Assembly (NCBI GenBank): GCA_000717735.1
Contig: JOBE01000041.1
Location: 1 to 64,000 of the forward strand
DNA from: Streptomyces griseoluteus
Lineage (GTDB): Bacteria > Actinomycetota > Actinomycetes > Streptomycetales > Streptomycetaceae
DNA: 64,000 nt
Direction: 5' to 3'
Position 1 is the stretch's first letter. Each line of letters begins with the position of its first letter. The translations under genes were made by a program, and so were the position numbers. This document shows, in pieces, positions 10,122-18,830 of this stretch. Under the pieces are notes generated by a model. That model was not told the origin of the DNA and did no database searches. It saw only the letters and a list, made by a program, of their open reading frames with translations.

Positions 10122-10155
10122 GGCGCGACCCTACCCCACTGCGTACGGTGTACGT
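10100..10155. promoter_or_regulatory. Paired TetR operator candidates
   Basis: Two direct copies of a pseudo-palindromic 13-mer, GTACAGCGTACGT (10100-10112) and GTACGGTGTACGT (10143-10155), match at 11 of 13 bases and start 43 bases apart, about four helical turns. Each holds the symmetric core GTAC-N3-GTAC; the second is symmetric over 13 bases (CGTAC-GGT-GTACG). They flank the start of the exporter ATPase gene and precede the TetR gene. Confidence 0.65.
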
Positions 10156-10183
10156 AACTACGATGGAGGCGAGGTGATGATCC

Positions 10184-10909
10184 ATGACGGGCCGAACGGC
10201 CGAACCGGAAGTGATCTGGGCGCGCCCCGAGCGTGCGGGCCGAGGCCCCAAGCCGGCTTACAGCAGGACCGACATCGTGGCCGTCGCCGTGCGGGTCGCG
10301 GACGCGGACGGCATCGACGCCGTCTCCATGCGCCGCATCGCCGCCGAACTCGGCTGCGGCACCATGTCGCTCTACAACTACGTCCCCCGCAAGGAGGACC
10401 TGTACGAGCTGATGGTCGACGCCGTCAGCGGCGAGTACGAGTTCCCCGAGGAACCCAGCGGCGACTGGCGCGCCGACATGACCGCGATCGCCCACCAGGG
10501 GCGCGCGATCATGTACCGACACCCCTGGCTCGCCAGGGTCATGACCACCGCCTACGGCTTCAGCCCCAACGCCCTGCGCTTCCTGGAGTGGTGCCTGGGC
10601 TGCCTCACACCCCTGGACATTCCCACCGGACTGAAGATGCAGCTGATCGCCATGGTCAACGGCACCGTCATGCTCACCGTCGCCAACGAGCAGGCCATGG
10701 CCGAGCGGGCCCGCGGACTGCCCTGGTCCGAGGAGGAGGAACAGGCGGTGCGCGGCGCCTACCTCGCGGGGCAGGTGGCGACCGGACGGTACCCGCACCT
10801 CGCCCAGCTGCTCGCCGAGGCCCCCGCCCCCGTCGACACGGACGAGATCTTCGCCATGGGCATCGCCCGCCTCCTCGACTCGTTCGCACCCCCCGTCACA
10901 GGAGCATGA
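10184..10909 (+). CDS. TetR/AcrR regulator of the adjacent exporter
   Basis: The 241-residue protein has a TetR helix-turn-helix (about residues 30-75: SMRRIAAELGCGTMSLYNYV) followed by a C-terminal ligand domain of the tetracycline-repressor-like type (WLARVM, MVNGTVMLTVANEQAM). It is divergent from the DrrAB-like exporter operon, the classic arrangement for a drug-responsive repressor. ATG 10184 was chosen because an upstream ATG at 10163 is followed at once by an in-frame stop. Its 3' end overlaps the opposing type ISP gene by 14 bases. Confidence 0.92.
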   Translation: MTGRTAEPEVIWARPERAGRGPKPAYSRTDIVAVAVRVADADGIDAVSMRRIAAELGCGTMSLYNYVPRKEDLYELMVDAVSGEYEFPEEPSGDWRADMTAIAHQGRAIMYRHPWLARVMTTAYGFSPNALRFLEWCLGCLTPLDIPTGLKMQLIAMVNGTVMLTVANEQAMAERARGLPWSEEEEQAVRGAYLAGQVATGRYPHLAQLLAEAPAPVDTDEIFAMGIARLLDSFAPPVTGA

Positions 10910-12110
10910 ACTGCCCCTCGGGACCCTCCTCCTGATGGTCGAGAACGGACGCGGGACGGCGCGCCCCGGGCGGCGGGGGCAGGACGCCCGCCGCACGCAG
11001 CTCCTCCCGGCCGGCCGCTCCCGCCGTGAAGGCGGCCCGCTCCGGCTCCCGGGCACCGAGCAGCGCGAGCACCGTGATCAGGTCGAGCAGCTCCGAGGTC
11101 CACTCCTGCGGCCAGGCCACAGGGCCGATCGCCTCCAGGGAACCCGGCTCCGCCGGCGCCGTCCGGTGCGCGAACCACTGCTCAAGGACCCGCGCCCCGC
11201 CCACCCGGAACTCCCAGGCCTCCTCCGGTACGGGCGAGATCCGGCCCCCGTCCAGACACAGGGCCTCGTCCCCCGCGTCGTACGTCATCGCCACCGGCCG
11301 CGCCGGGACCGCCGCCCGCACATAGGGACGGCGACCGCCCGGCAGCCGCGGCTTCGTGCCGCTCACGGCGCCCCGCACCTGGACGTCCGTCAGCTCCCGG
11401 CCGAGCGCCACGCCCGCCGCCCACACCTCCGGATCCCCGGGCAGCGGGACCCTGCACCCGGCGGGGGAGGGCCGGGCCGCCGCCACCGTCCACGCGAGCC
11501 ACTCCAGGGCGTCGACCTCGTGCCCGTACCGCTCTCCGAGGTGGTCGAGGAGGCCCGGCGCGAGATTGGGTTCCCGGCCCCCGGGGCGCCGGAACAGCGG
11601 GCGGATCCGGCCCGGCCGGCCCGCGGGGGAACGGCCCTCCGGCAGCACGGCCGTCACCAGCAGGGCGGGCCCCGCCGCCCCCGGCACGTACCCCTGCTCG
11701 ACGGCGAAGAGCTGCGGCCCCCCGAGCACCCGCCACACCTCGGGGCGCGCGATGTCGATCAGCCGGTGGTCGGGCAGCAGCCACTGCTCGTCGAACGGCC
11801 CCCGCGCGACCCGTACGGGTTCGGGGCACGGCCCCGACTCACGGGACCAGCGGACGGTCCCGGTCCGCTGCCCCGGCAGCGCGGCCACCGCGCTCGCCGC
11901 GGTCCGTGCCCGGCTGGGCCGGAACAGGGCCTCCCGCTCGGCGCCCTCGGCGGCCATGACGCGGTCCCAACGGGACCGCAGCGTCCGCGCGTCCGGCGCC
12001 GCGATCCACGAGCGGCCGAAGCGCAGCGGCGCGACGGACCACGGCATGAGTTCGTCGAGGAGGGGCAGGTCGTCGTCGTCCGCTCCGGGGGAATCCGTCA
12101 CGCCCCGCAT
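10896..12110 (-). CDS. Stand-alone type ISP specificity (C-terminal) domain protein
   Basis: This 404-residue protein resembles the C-terminal target-recognition part of single-chain type ISP restriction-modification enzymes (LlaBIII family), best seen in PEEAWEFRVGGARVLEQWF near 300-320. In the full enzymes this follows nuclease, helicase and methyltransferase domains; here no Walker motif and no NPPY-type methyltransferase motif is present, nor is one encoded nearby. It may bind DNA without cutting or modifying it, or have been given another job. I recall such orphan proteins across Streptomyces. It overlaps the TetR gene tail to tail by 14 bases. Confidence 0.65.
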   Translation of the reverse strand: MRGVTDSPGADDDDLPLLDELMPWSVAPLRFGRSWIAAPDARTLRSRWDRVMAAEGAEREALFRPSRARTAASAVAALPGQRTGTVRWSRESGPCPEPVRVARGPFDEQWLLPDHRLIDIARPEVWRVLGGPQLFAVEQGYVPGAAGPALLVTAVLPEGRSPAGRPGRIRPLFRRPGGREPNLAPGLLDHLGERYGHEVDALEWLAWTVAAARPSPAGCRVPLPGDPEVWAAGVALGRELTDVQVRGAVSGTKPRLPGGRRPYVRAAVPARPVAMTYDAGDEALCLDGGRISPVPEEAWEFRVGGARVLEQWFAHRTAPAEPGSLEAIGPVAWPQEWTSELLDLITVLALLGAREPERAAFTAGAAGREELRAAGVLPPPPGARRPASVLDHQEEGPEGQFMLL

Positions 12111-12130
12111 GCTAACGACCGGCCCGCGGG

Positions 12131-12225
12131 GTCACCGGGCTTCCGCCGGCCTTCGCGGGGTACCGGGCTTCCGCCGTCCCGCTGAGGTACCGGCCTTCCG
12201 TCGTTCTACTGGGCTTCCACCGTCA
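12131..12225. repeat. Decayed tandem repeat, about 27-28 base period
   Basis: Four imperfect units share ACCGGGCTTCCGCCG: near 12133, 12161 and 12188, plus a shorter unit at about 12210 that runs into the last codons of the GntR-type gene. It fills most of the gap between the ISP-domain gene and that gene. Confidence 0.6.
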
Positions 12226-12955
12226 CCGTGAAGGAGAAGCGGTCGCCGCGGTAGCGGATGCGGGCCACGTCGACGACCCGGCCGTCCTCGTCGTAGGTCA
12301 CACCGGTGTAGTGGAGGATCGGCGAGAGCAGCGGGACCTGGAGCAGCGCCGCCGTCTCCGGGTCGGCGAGACGCGCCTCGACCGTGTCCGTGATGCGGCT
12401 GATCCGCACCCCGACGACGTCCCGCAGCACCTTCGTCATCGGCCAGCGCTCCAGATCGGCCGGGTCGATCGCGGCGGCGAGCTCGGGGCGCACCGCGTTC
12501 TCCGCCCAGTTCGTCGGCTCGCCGCTCTCCCCGTCGCGGCGCAGCCGCCGGTACGCCACGACCTCCGTCACGTCGGGGAAGTACTCCGCGAGCTCACCCG
12601 GCACCGGCGCGGCACCGTGCCCGAGGACCGTCGTCCGCTCGCCCGACTGCTGGGCCACGATCGCGTCGATCGAGCCGAGCAGCCGGCGCGGGGAGGAGCG
12701 CCGGGCGCCCGGCTCGATGAAGGTGCCGCGCCGCCGGTGCCGGCTGATCAGGCCCTCCTCCTCCAGCTCCTTGAGGGCCTGGCGCATCGTGAGCACGCTC
12801 ACGCCGTAGTGCGCCGCGAGCTGCTCCTCGGTGGGCAGCCGCAGGGAGGCGTCGGGCGTGCGGCCCAGTATCGAGGCGCGCAGCGACTGTGAGACCTGAT
12901 ACCAGAGCGGCAGCTTGCGGTTCAGGACCAGCGAGTCGGGAGCGAAGGCGGTCAC
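12206..12955 (-). CDS. GntR regulator, HutC subfamily
   Basis: The 249-residue protein has an N-terminal winged helix (LPTEEQLAAHYGVSVLTMRQ around 40-60, RRRGTFIEPG after it) and a C-terminal UTRA ligand domain typical of HutC-like regulators. It starts with GTG at 12955 behind a GGAG ribosome site. It lies 40 bases downstream of hmgA in the same direction and is probably co-transcribed, so control of aromatic amino acid breakdown is likely but not proven. UTRA domains bind small carboxylic acids or sugars. Confidence 0.9.
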   Translation of the reverse strand: MTAFAPDSLVLNRKLPLWYQVSQSLRASILGRTPDASLRLPTEEQLAAHYGVSVLTMRQALKELEEEGLISRHRRRGTFIEPGARRSSPRRLLGSIDAIVAQQSGERTTVLGHGAAPVPGELAEYFPDVTEVVAYRRLRRDGESGEPTNWAENAVRPELAAAIDPADLERWPMTKVLRDVVGVRISRITDTVEARLADPETAALLQVPLLSPILHYTGVTYDEDGRVVDVARIRYRGDRFSFTVTVEAQ

Positions 12956-12995
12956 GGTTTCTCCGTACGAAGGCTACGGTCTTACGGCCGGGACT

Positions 12996-14318
12996 CTACG
13001 GCCGGAAGTGGCGCTCAAGACCCTGCCATACGTCGTCGTACCCCTTCTGCAGATGGTCGGCGTCCGCGGCCTGCGGGGTCGCCGTCACCGGCCAGCGGGT
13101 CTCGAACATGAAGGCAAGACCGTCGTCGATCCGCTGCGGCCGCAGCTCGGCGGCGCTGGCCTTGTCGAAGGTCTCCCGGTCGGGGCCGTGCGCGGACATC
13201 ATGTTGTGCAGCGAGCCGCCGCCCGGAACGAAACCGCCCTTTCCGGCCGTCTTGGCGTCGTACGCGCCCTCGATCAGGCCCATGTACTCACTCATCACGT
13301 TGCGGTGGAAGTACGGCGGGCGGAACGTGTCCTCGCCGACCAGCCAGCGCGGCGCGAAGACCACGAAGTCCACGCTCGCGAGCCCCGGGGTGTCCGAGGG
13401 CGAGGTGAGGACCGTGAAGATCGACGGGTCGGGGTGGTCGTAGGAGATGGTCCCGATGACGTTGAAGCGGTGCAGGTCGTAGACGTACGGCGTGTGGTTG
13501 CCGTGCCAGGCGACGACATCGAGCGGGGAGTGGCCGTACGTCGCCGACCACAGGTTGCCGCAGTACTTGTTGACCACCTCCACCGGACCCTCGACGTCCT
13601 CGTAGGCCGCGACCGGGGCCCGGAAGTCACGGGCGTTGGCGAGACCGTTGGCGCCGATCGGGCCGAGATCGGGGAGCTGGAACGGGGCGCCGTAGTTCTC
13701 GCAGACGTAGCCGCGGGCCGTCTCCTCGAGGAGCTCGACGCGGAAGCGGACCCCGCGCGGGATCAGCGCGACCTCGCCGGGGTGGGCGGCGAGCAGACCG
13801 AGCTCGGTGCGGAGGAGGAGCCCGCCGCGCTCCGGGACGATGAGCAGCTCGCCGTCCGCGTCGCCGAAGACCCGCTCCATGGAGGCGTTGGCGTGGTACA
13901 GGTGCACGGCCATGCCGGAGCGCTGGGCCGCGTCGCCGTTGCCACCGAGGGTCCACAGGCCGGCCAGCCAGTCGGTGCCCGGCGCCGGGTCGGGCAGCGG
14001 GTCCCAGCGCAGCCGGTTCGGGTCGGGCACGGTCTCGGCGAAGGGGGCGCCGCGCAGCGCGCCGTTGTCGATCCGGGTGTACGGCGGGTGCGCGGCCGAC
14101 GGGCGGATCCGGTAGAGCCACGAGCGGCGGTTGTGTGCCCGGGGTTCGGTGAAGGCGCTGCCGCTGAGCTGCTCGGCGTAGAGACCGAGGGGCGCCCGCT
14201 GCGGCGAGTTACGGCCGTGCGGCAGTGCGCCGGGGACCGCTTCCGAGCTGTGCTCGTTGCCGAATCCGGTGCTGTAGCTGAGCGCCTCGGCCGTCTTCCT
14301 GGCCTGCTCCGTGGTCAT
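12996..14318 (-). CDS. hmgA: Homogentisate 1,2-dioxygenase
   Basis: This 440-residue enzyme has the length and conserved blocks of the family: [16 protein letters not shown] near the start, the iron-ligand segment [12 protein letters not shown] (His and Glu) and [16 protein letters not shown] (second His). It opens the ring of homogentisate to maleylacetoacetate in tyrosine and phenylalanine breakdown, a cytosolic Fe(II) step. ATG 14318 follows AGGAG at a good distance. A long perfect inverted repeat lies 29 bases upstream of the start. The other pathway genes (hydroxyphenylpyruvate dioxygenase, fumarylacetoacetase) are not in this window. Confidence 0.97.
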   Translation of the reverse strand: MTTEQARKTAEALSYSTGFGNEHSSEAVPGALPHGRNSPQRAPLGLYAEQLSGSAFTEPRAHNRRSWLYRIRPSAAHPPYTRIDNGALRGAPFAETVPDPNRLRWDPLPDPAPGTDWLAGLWTLGGNGDAAQRSGMAVHLYHANASMERVFGDADGELLIVPERGGLLLRTELGLLAAHPGEVALIPRGVRFRVELLEETARGYVCENYGAPFQLPDLGPIGANGLANARDFRAPVAAYEDVEGPVEVVNKYCGNLWSATYGHSPLDVVAWHGNHTPYVYDLHRFNVIGTISYDHPDPSIFTVLTSPSDTPGLASVDFVVFAPRWLVGEDTFRPPYFHRNVMSEYMGLIEGAYDAKTAGKGGFVPGGGSLHNMMSAHGPDRETFDKASAAELRPQRIDDGLAFMFETRWPVTATPQAADADHLQKGYDDVWQGLERHFRP

Positions 14319-14346
14319 CGACCGCTCCTGTCCTGAGCCCTCAAAG

Positions 14347-14374
14347 GGAATCCTATGGGTGACCGTAGGATTCC
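14347..14374. promoter_or_regulatory. Long inverted repeat upstream of hmgA
   Basis: GGAATCCTA (14347-14355) and TAGGATTCC (14366-14374) are perfect nine-base arms ten bases apart. The site lies between hmgA and the divergent beta-helix operon and is the strongest operator candidate in this gap. The cognate protein could be the GntR-type regulator downstream of hmgA or an unlinked one. Confidence 0.7.
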
Positions 14375-14435
14375 GCGCGGCCCACGTCAACGGGGTGCCC
14401 TCGCGAGTCCCTTCGATCGATCACGGCACGAGGGG

Positions 14436-14464
14436 GTCAAAAAAGATGAACATTGCTCTACTCT
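14436..14464 (+). promoter_or_regulatory. Candidate promoter for a leaderless transcript
   Basis: TACTCT (14459-14464) fits an actinobacterial -10 box and ends seven bases before the ATG at 14472, so transcription would begin at or next to the start codon. A weak -35 candidate is GTCAAA at 14436-14441. No ribosome binding site lies before that ATG. Confidence 0.4.
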
Positions 14465-14471
14465 CACGCGC

Positions 14472-16550
14472 ATGTCCTGGACCCGAAGGCTCGTCCTCGC
14501 GCTCACGGTCGTGCTCGCGGCACTCGCCGCGGCCCTGCTCACCGCCCCCGTGGCCCAAGCCCACGAGGAACGGCCCGTCACCTTCCCCGACGGCTCCGGC
14601 AGCGTGCCGAAGCTCCGCACCGGAGAACCCGACCTGCTCGTCTGCAAGACGGACCGCGCCGCCTTCGAGCGCCGGATCTCCGGCTACCCCGCCGCCCTCA
14701 AGGCCCGCAACCTCACGCTCTACGAGCGGTGCGCCCGGAGCGGCTACCGCCACCTCCAGCAGGCCGTCGACGCCGTCGACCGGCCCGGCCTCACCATCGC
14801 GATCCTCCCCGGCCTCTACGAGGAGGAGCCCTCACTGCCCCCGCCCACCGGGGCCTGCGCCACCCTCAAGGCCCCGCAGTCCGCGCTCGGCTACCAGATC
14901 CTCAGCTACGAGCAGCAGCGGCAGTGCCCCCACAACCAGAACCTCGTCGCCATCCTCGGCAAGAAGAACCTCCAGATCGAAGGCACCGGAGCCTCCCGCC
15001 TCGACGTCGTCATCGACGCCAAGTACCGGAAGCTCAACGCGCTGCGCGCCGACGGCTCCGACGGCGTCTACTTCCGCAACTTCACCGCCCAGCGCACCAC
15101 CTTCAACTCGCTGTACGTCCTGGCCGCCGACGGCTTCGTCATCGACGACGTCCTCACCCGCTGGAACGACGAGTACGGCTTCCTCACCTTCGCCTCCGAC
15201 CACGGCCTCTACAAGAACTGCGAGTCCTACGGCAACGGCGACTCCGGCATCTACCCCGGCTCGGCCTCGAACATCAACGACGGCCGCGGCTACGACGTCC
15301 CCCGCTACTCCATCGAGATCACCGGCTGCCGCAGCCACCACAACATGGTCGGCTACTCCGGCACCGCTGGAGACTCCGTCTGGGTCCACGACAACGAGTT
15401 CGACCACAACATGGGCGGCGCCTCCATGGACTCCGCCTTCCCCGGCCACCCCGGACTCCCGCAGAACCACGCGAAGTTCGAACGCAACCTCATCCACGAC
15501 AACAACCAGAACTACTACCCGTACGTCGCCGACGGCACCTGCGCCAGGCCGCCCGTCGAACGCGGCTACGAGCAGGGCGTCGTCTGCCCCCAGATCTCCA
15601 TGCCGCCCGGCACCGGCATCATCACCGCGGGCGGCAACTGGAACCTCTACGAGGACAACTGGATCTACGGCCACCAGCGCTCCGCCTTCTTCCTGAGCGC
15701 CGTCCCCGCCTTCATCCGCGGCGAATCCGCCTGGGACAAGCAGACCGACACCTCCCACCGCAACCGCTACGCCGGCAACCACCTCGGCGTCGACAGGGCC
15801 GGCACCGCCCGCCCCAACCGCAGCGACGTGTGGTGGGACGGCCAGGGCAGCGGCAACTGCTGGCAGTCCGACACCGGCGCCGCCACCCCCGGCGCCCTCC
15901 CCGCCTGCGGACCGAACCGCGGCGACGTCTCCGGAAACACCGACCGGCTCATCGGCGAACCCGTCAAACTCGCCCAGCTCCTCGTCTGCGCCGATTACAA
16001 CGTCCAGGCGCGCCGCCTCCCCACCGGCTGCGACTGGTACGGCTCCCGCGGCCTCCAGCGCGTCGAGACCCAACTCGCCCTCGGCGGCGCCCTCGTCCTG
16101 GCCCTGGCCGGCCTCGCCCTCTGGTGGCGCCGACTGCGCGACAACCGGCTCGCGGGAGCGGCCACCCTCCTCGGCCTCGCGGGCCTGGCCCTCGACGTCG
16201 CCGGCTCCACCCTCGCCCTCACGCCCACCGCAGTCCCGGCCCTCGCGCTCCTCCTCACCGGCGCCTGGTGGACCCTCCTCGGCCTCGCCCTGCGCCCCCG
16301 CCGCCCCGTCCTCGCCTGGACCACCGTGACCCTCGGGGCCCTCACCCTGCTCGACGCCTTCGACAAGGCGATCCTGATGATCCCGGGCATCCCCGTGAGC
16401 CCGGCCTGGCTCCGCCTCCTGCTCGGCGTGGTCTGGGTCCTGTGGGCGGTGGTGGCGGCGGGAGGCCGCGGACCCGGTTCCCCGGAGCAGGAGCCGGCGG
16501 CAGCCCCGCGTACCGGTGCCGTACCCGCGCACGGGGAGGGGACGGCATGA
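14472..16550 (+). CDS. Exported parallel beta-helix protein with membrane tail
   Basis: This 692-residue protein has a Sec signal peptide (about 1-30, ending VAQA|HEE), a long beta-helix region (about 90-500) with repeated short turns such as GVYFRNFT, FVIDDVLT and NNMVGY-like units, and a C-terminal block (about 540-670) of four or five transmembrane helices. The helix domain should sit outside the membrane, perhaps binding or cutting a glycan; no polysaccharide lyase catalytic set is clear. The start has no ribosome site and may be leaderless. It is the first gene of a three-gene operon with four-base overlaps. Confidence 0.8.
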   Translation: MSWTRRLVLALTVVLAALAAALLTAPVAQAHEERPVTFPDGSGSVPKLRTGEPDLLVCKTDRAAFERRISGYPAALKARNLTLYERCARSGYRHLQQAVDAVDRPGLTIAILPGLYEEEPSLPPPTGACATLKAPQSALGYQILSYEQQRQCPHNQNLVAILGKKNLQIEGTGASRLDVVIDAKYRKLNALRADGSDGVYFRNFTAQRTTFNSLYVLAADGFVIDDVLTRWNDEYGFLTFASDHGLYKNCESYGNGDSGIYPGSASNINDGRGYDVPRYSIEITGCRSHHNMVGYSGTAGDSVWVHDNEFDHNMGGASMDSAFPGHPGLPQNHAKFERNLIHDNNQNYYPYVADGTCARPPVERGYEQGVVCPQISMPPGTGIITAGGNWNLYEDNWIYGHQRSAFFLSAVPAFIRGESAWDKQTDTSHRNRYAGNHLGVDRAGTARPNRSDVWWDGQGSGNCWQSDTGAATPGALPACGPNRGDVSGNTDRLIGEPVKLAQLLVCADYNVQARRLPTGCDWYGSRGLQRVETQLALGGALVLALAGLALWWRRLRDNRLAGAATLLGLAGLALDVAGSTLALTPTAVPALALLLTGAWWTLLGLALRPRRPVLAWTTVTLGALTLLDAFDKAILMIPGIPVSPAWLRLLLGVVWVLWAVVAAGGRGPGSPEQEPAAAPRTGAVPAHGEGTA

Positions 16551-17413
16551 CGCGGCCTCGCGACCTCGCGCCCCCGGTGCTGGTCCTGGCCGTCGCCGTA
16601 CTCGCCCTCGTGGGCTGCGGCGGCCGGGCCACCACCCATCACAAGCCCGGGACCAGTCACGAGGAGGCCACCGGCAGCAGCGGCACCCTGCTCCCGGCCG
16701 AGGGCGTGGGCGGGCACCGGCTCCGGGAACTCCCGGCGGCGGACGCGCCCACCGTCCGGGCCGAGGCCCGGCCCGACGGCGAGGGCGGCTGGAACATCCA
16801 CCTCACCGTGGAGAGGTTCCGTTTCACCCCCGAGAGCACCGGCGGCGCGGCCCTCCCGGGCCGTGGCCACGCCCGTCTCCTGGTCGACGGCCGGGAGACG
16901 GCCCGCATGTACGGCCCCTGGGGGTACGTGCCGGCGGGTGGCCGCACCCTGACCGTCCGGCTCCACGCGGACGACCACACGGTCTGGGCCGCCGCCGGCG
17001 CCCCCGTCCAGACCACCGTCCGCCTGGACGCCACCCCCGCCTCGTCCCCGCCGACCTCGTCCGCCCCCGCTTCCTCCACCCCCGCACCCTCCTCCTCCGC
17101 TCCCTCCGCGCCCGTGAGCCCCCGTCCGACCGGGTCCCGGTCACCCGGCCCCGGCCGGACCGTCACCCTCGCCATCACCGGAACGACCGTCTCGCCACCC
17201 CCTTCCCGCATCGAGCTGAAGAAGGGCGACCACCTCACCCTCCGTGTCACCAGCGACCGCGCCGACACCCTTCATGTGCACGGCTACGACCGCGAGCTGC
17301 CGCTGTCTCCCGGAACGCCCGCGACCCTCACCCTCACCACGGACCGCACCGGCCTCTTCGAGGTGGAGACCCACGAATCGGGCCTGGTGCTGACCCAACT
17401 CGTCGTCCGGTGA
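16547..17413 (+). CDS. Lipoprotein with cupredoxin-like C-terminal domain
   Basis: The 288-residue protein has a lipobox LVGC with Cys24 as predicted lipid anchor. A small beta-rich domain (about 65-160) is followed by a Ser/Pro/Thr linker (about 165-202) and a cupredoxin-like domain (about 205-288) with TLHVHGYDRE. His243, His245 and His276 could bind metal, but the usual cysteine ligand of a blue copper site is missing. It would be fixed to the outer face of the cell membrane. ATG 16547 overlaps the stop of the beta-helix gene (ATGA). Confidence 0.82.
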   Translation: MTRPRDLAPPVLVLAVAVLALVGCGGRATTHHKPGTSHEEATGSSGTLLPAEGVGGHRLRELPAADAPTVRAEARPDGEGGWNIHLTVERFRFTPESTGGAALPGRGHARLLVDGRETARMYGPWGYVPAGGRTLTVRLHADDHTVWAAAGAPVQTTVRLDATPASSPPTSSAPASSTPAPSSSAPSAPVSPRPTGSRSPGPGRTVTLAITGTTVSPPPSRIELKKGDHLTLRVTSDRADTLHVHGYDRELPLSPGTPATLTLTTDRTGLFEVETHESGLVLTQLVVR

Positions 17414-18750
17414 CCGCCATCCACGCCATCCACGCCATCGACGCCGCTTACGCGTCCCTCCACGCCGCCGTCCCCGCGCCCGCCCCCGGACTGCCGCTCG
17501 CCCACGGCGTGGGCTCCCGGCACGACCTCCCCCTCTCACCCTTCTACGCCTACGCCGGCGCCTTCGCCGCGCTCTTCGTCTCCTTCCTCGCCCTCGGGCT
17601 GCTCTGGTCCTCCTCCCGCTTCAGGGGCGACCTGGCCGGCCGCCCGCTCCCCGCCGCCCTCCAACGAACGGCCGACGCCCCGGCCCTCCGTACCGCGCTC
17701 CGTCTCCTCGGCGCCGCTGCCGCCCTGCTCTTCCTCCTTCACCTCCTCCTCGGCCCCGACGACCCGGACCGCAACCCCGCGCCCGGCGCCCTCTACGTCC
17801 TGCTCTGGGTCGGGCTCGTCCCCGCCTCCCTCCTCCTCGGCCCCGTCTGGCGCCTCCTCAACCCCCTGCGCGCCCTCCTCTCCCTTCACCCGCCCCGGAG
17901 CCCCCGCCCCGTGCCCGCCGCAGTCGGCATCCGCCCGGCCGCCGCCGGGCTCCTCCTCTTCACCTGGCTCGAACTCGTCGTCCCCGACAACACCTCCTCC
18001 ACCACCCTCCTGACCGCACTCGCCGTCCATGTCGGCGTCCAGCTCCTCGGCGCCGCCCGCCACGGCGACCGGTGGTTCGCCCACGCCGACCCCTTCGAGG
18101 TGTACTCCTCCCTTCTCGCGCGCCTCTCACCGCTCGGCCGCCGCGCCGACGGCCGACTCGTCCTGCGCTCCCCCTTCCACGGCCTCGACGCCACCCCGCA
18201 GACCCCCGGCCTCGTCGCCACCGTCTGTGTCCTGCTCGGCTCCACCGCCTACGATGGCCTCTCCGACAACCCCCGCTGGATCACCGCCCTGCAGACCTCG
18301 CCCCTCGGCCCGACGCCCACCGCCACGCTCGGTCTCCTCGCCGTCGTCGCCCTCGCCGCCGCCTGCTACGGACTCTGCGCGGGCGCCCTGCGCCTCGTGA
18401 ACCGCACCCTCACCACCCCTCTCACCTCCTTCGCGCACTCGCTCCTGCCCATCGCCGTCGGCTATCTCATCGCCCACTACTTCTCGCTCTTCGTCACCGA
18501 AGGGCCACGCACAGTCATGATGGCAGGGGGCACTGACAACGCCTCCGCACCCGCCCCGTTCCCGGGCCCCGGCGGCCTCGCGACCCTCCAGGTCGCCGCG
18601 ATCGTCACCGGTCACGTCCTCGGTGTCGTCGCCGCCCACGACCGTTCCGTGCGCCTCTTCCCGCCCGACCGGGCCGTCGCCGGCCAACTCCCGCTGTTCG
18701 CGCTGATGATCGCCTACACCCTCGGCGGCATCGGCCTGCTGATCGCCTGA
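17410..18750 (+). CDS. Polytopic membrane protein (FedA/FedB-like)
   Basis: This 446-residue protein has roughly ten hydrophobic segments and an N-terminal HGVGSRHDLPLSPFYAYAGA region. That pattern resembles membrane proteins that databases often label fenitrothion hydrolase, though that activity is unlikely to be its natural job. It starts with GTG at 17410, overlapping the lipoprotein stop by four bases. The fixed order beta-helix protein, cupredoxin lipoprotein, membrane protein suggests one envelope complex, possibly dealing with copper or an extracellular redox step; this is inference. Confidence 0.7.
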   Translation: MTAIHAIHAIDAAYASLHAAVPAPAPGLPLAHGVGSRHDLPLSPFYAYAGAFAALFVSFLALGLLWSSSRFRGDLAGRPLPAALQRTADAPALRTALRLLGAAAALLFLLHLLLGPDDPDRNPAPGALYVLLWVGLVPASLLLGPVWRLLNPLRALLSLHPPRSPRPVPAAVGIRPAAAGLLLFTWLELVVPDNTSSTTLLTALAVHVGVQLLGAARHGDRWFAHADPFEVYSSLLARLSPLGRRADGRLVLRSPFHGLDATPQTPGLVATVCVLLGSTAYDGLSDNPRWITALQTSPLGPTPTATLGLLAVVALAAACYGLCAGALRLVNRTLTTPLTSFAHSLLPIAVGYLIAHYFSLFVTEGPRTVMMAGGTDNASAPAPFPGPGGLATLQVAAIVTGHVLGVVAAHDRSVRLFPPDRAVAGQLPLFALMIAYTLGGIGLLIA

Positions 18751-18830
18751 GCCCGCTGCCCACCGCCCAACGCCCGGCGCCGCCTGTCTCTCTTGCCAGT
18801 CGATCGCCCGAGCCCGACCGGAGCGGCATC

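Noticed and set aside
14832..16532. A 566-residue Gly/Val/Asp/Glu-rich leftward frame opposite the beta-helix gene
   Set aside because: Low-complexity composition is typical of the antisense third frame of Streptomyces genes; the plus-strand gene has a signal peptide and domain structure.
17410..18750. Fenitrothion hydrolase as the actual function
   Set aside because: The likeness is to a database label for a broad membrane-protein family; coupling to a beta-helix protein and a cupredoxin-like lipoprotein suggests another role.
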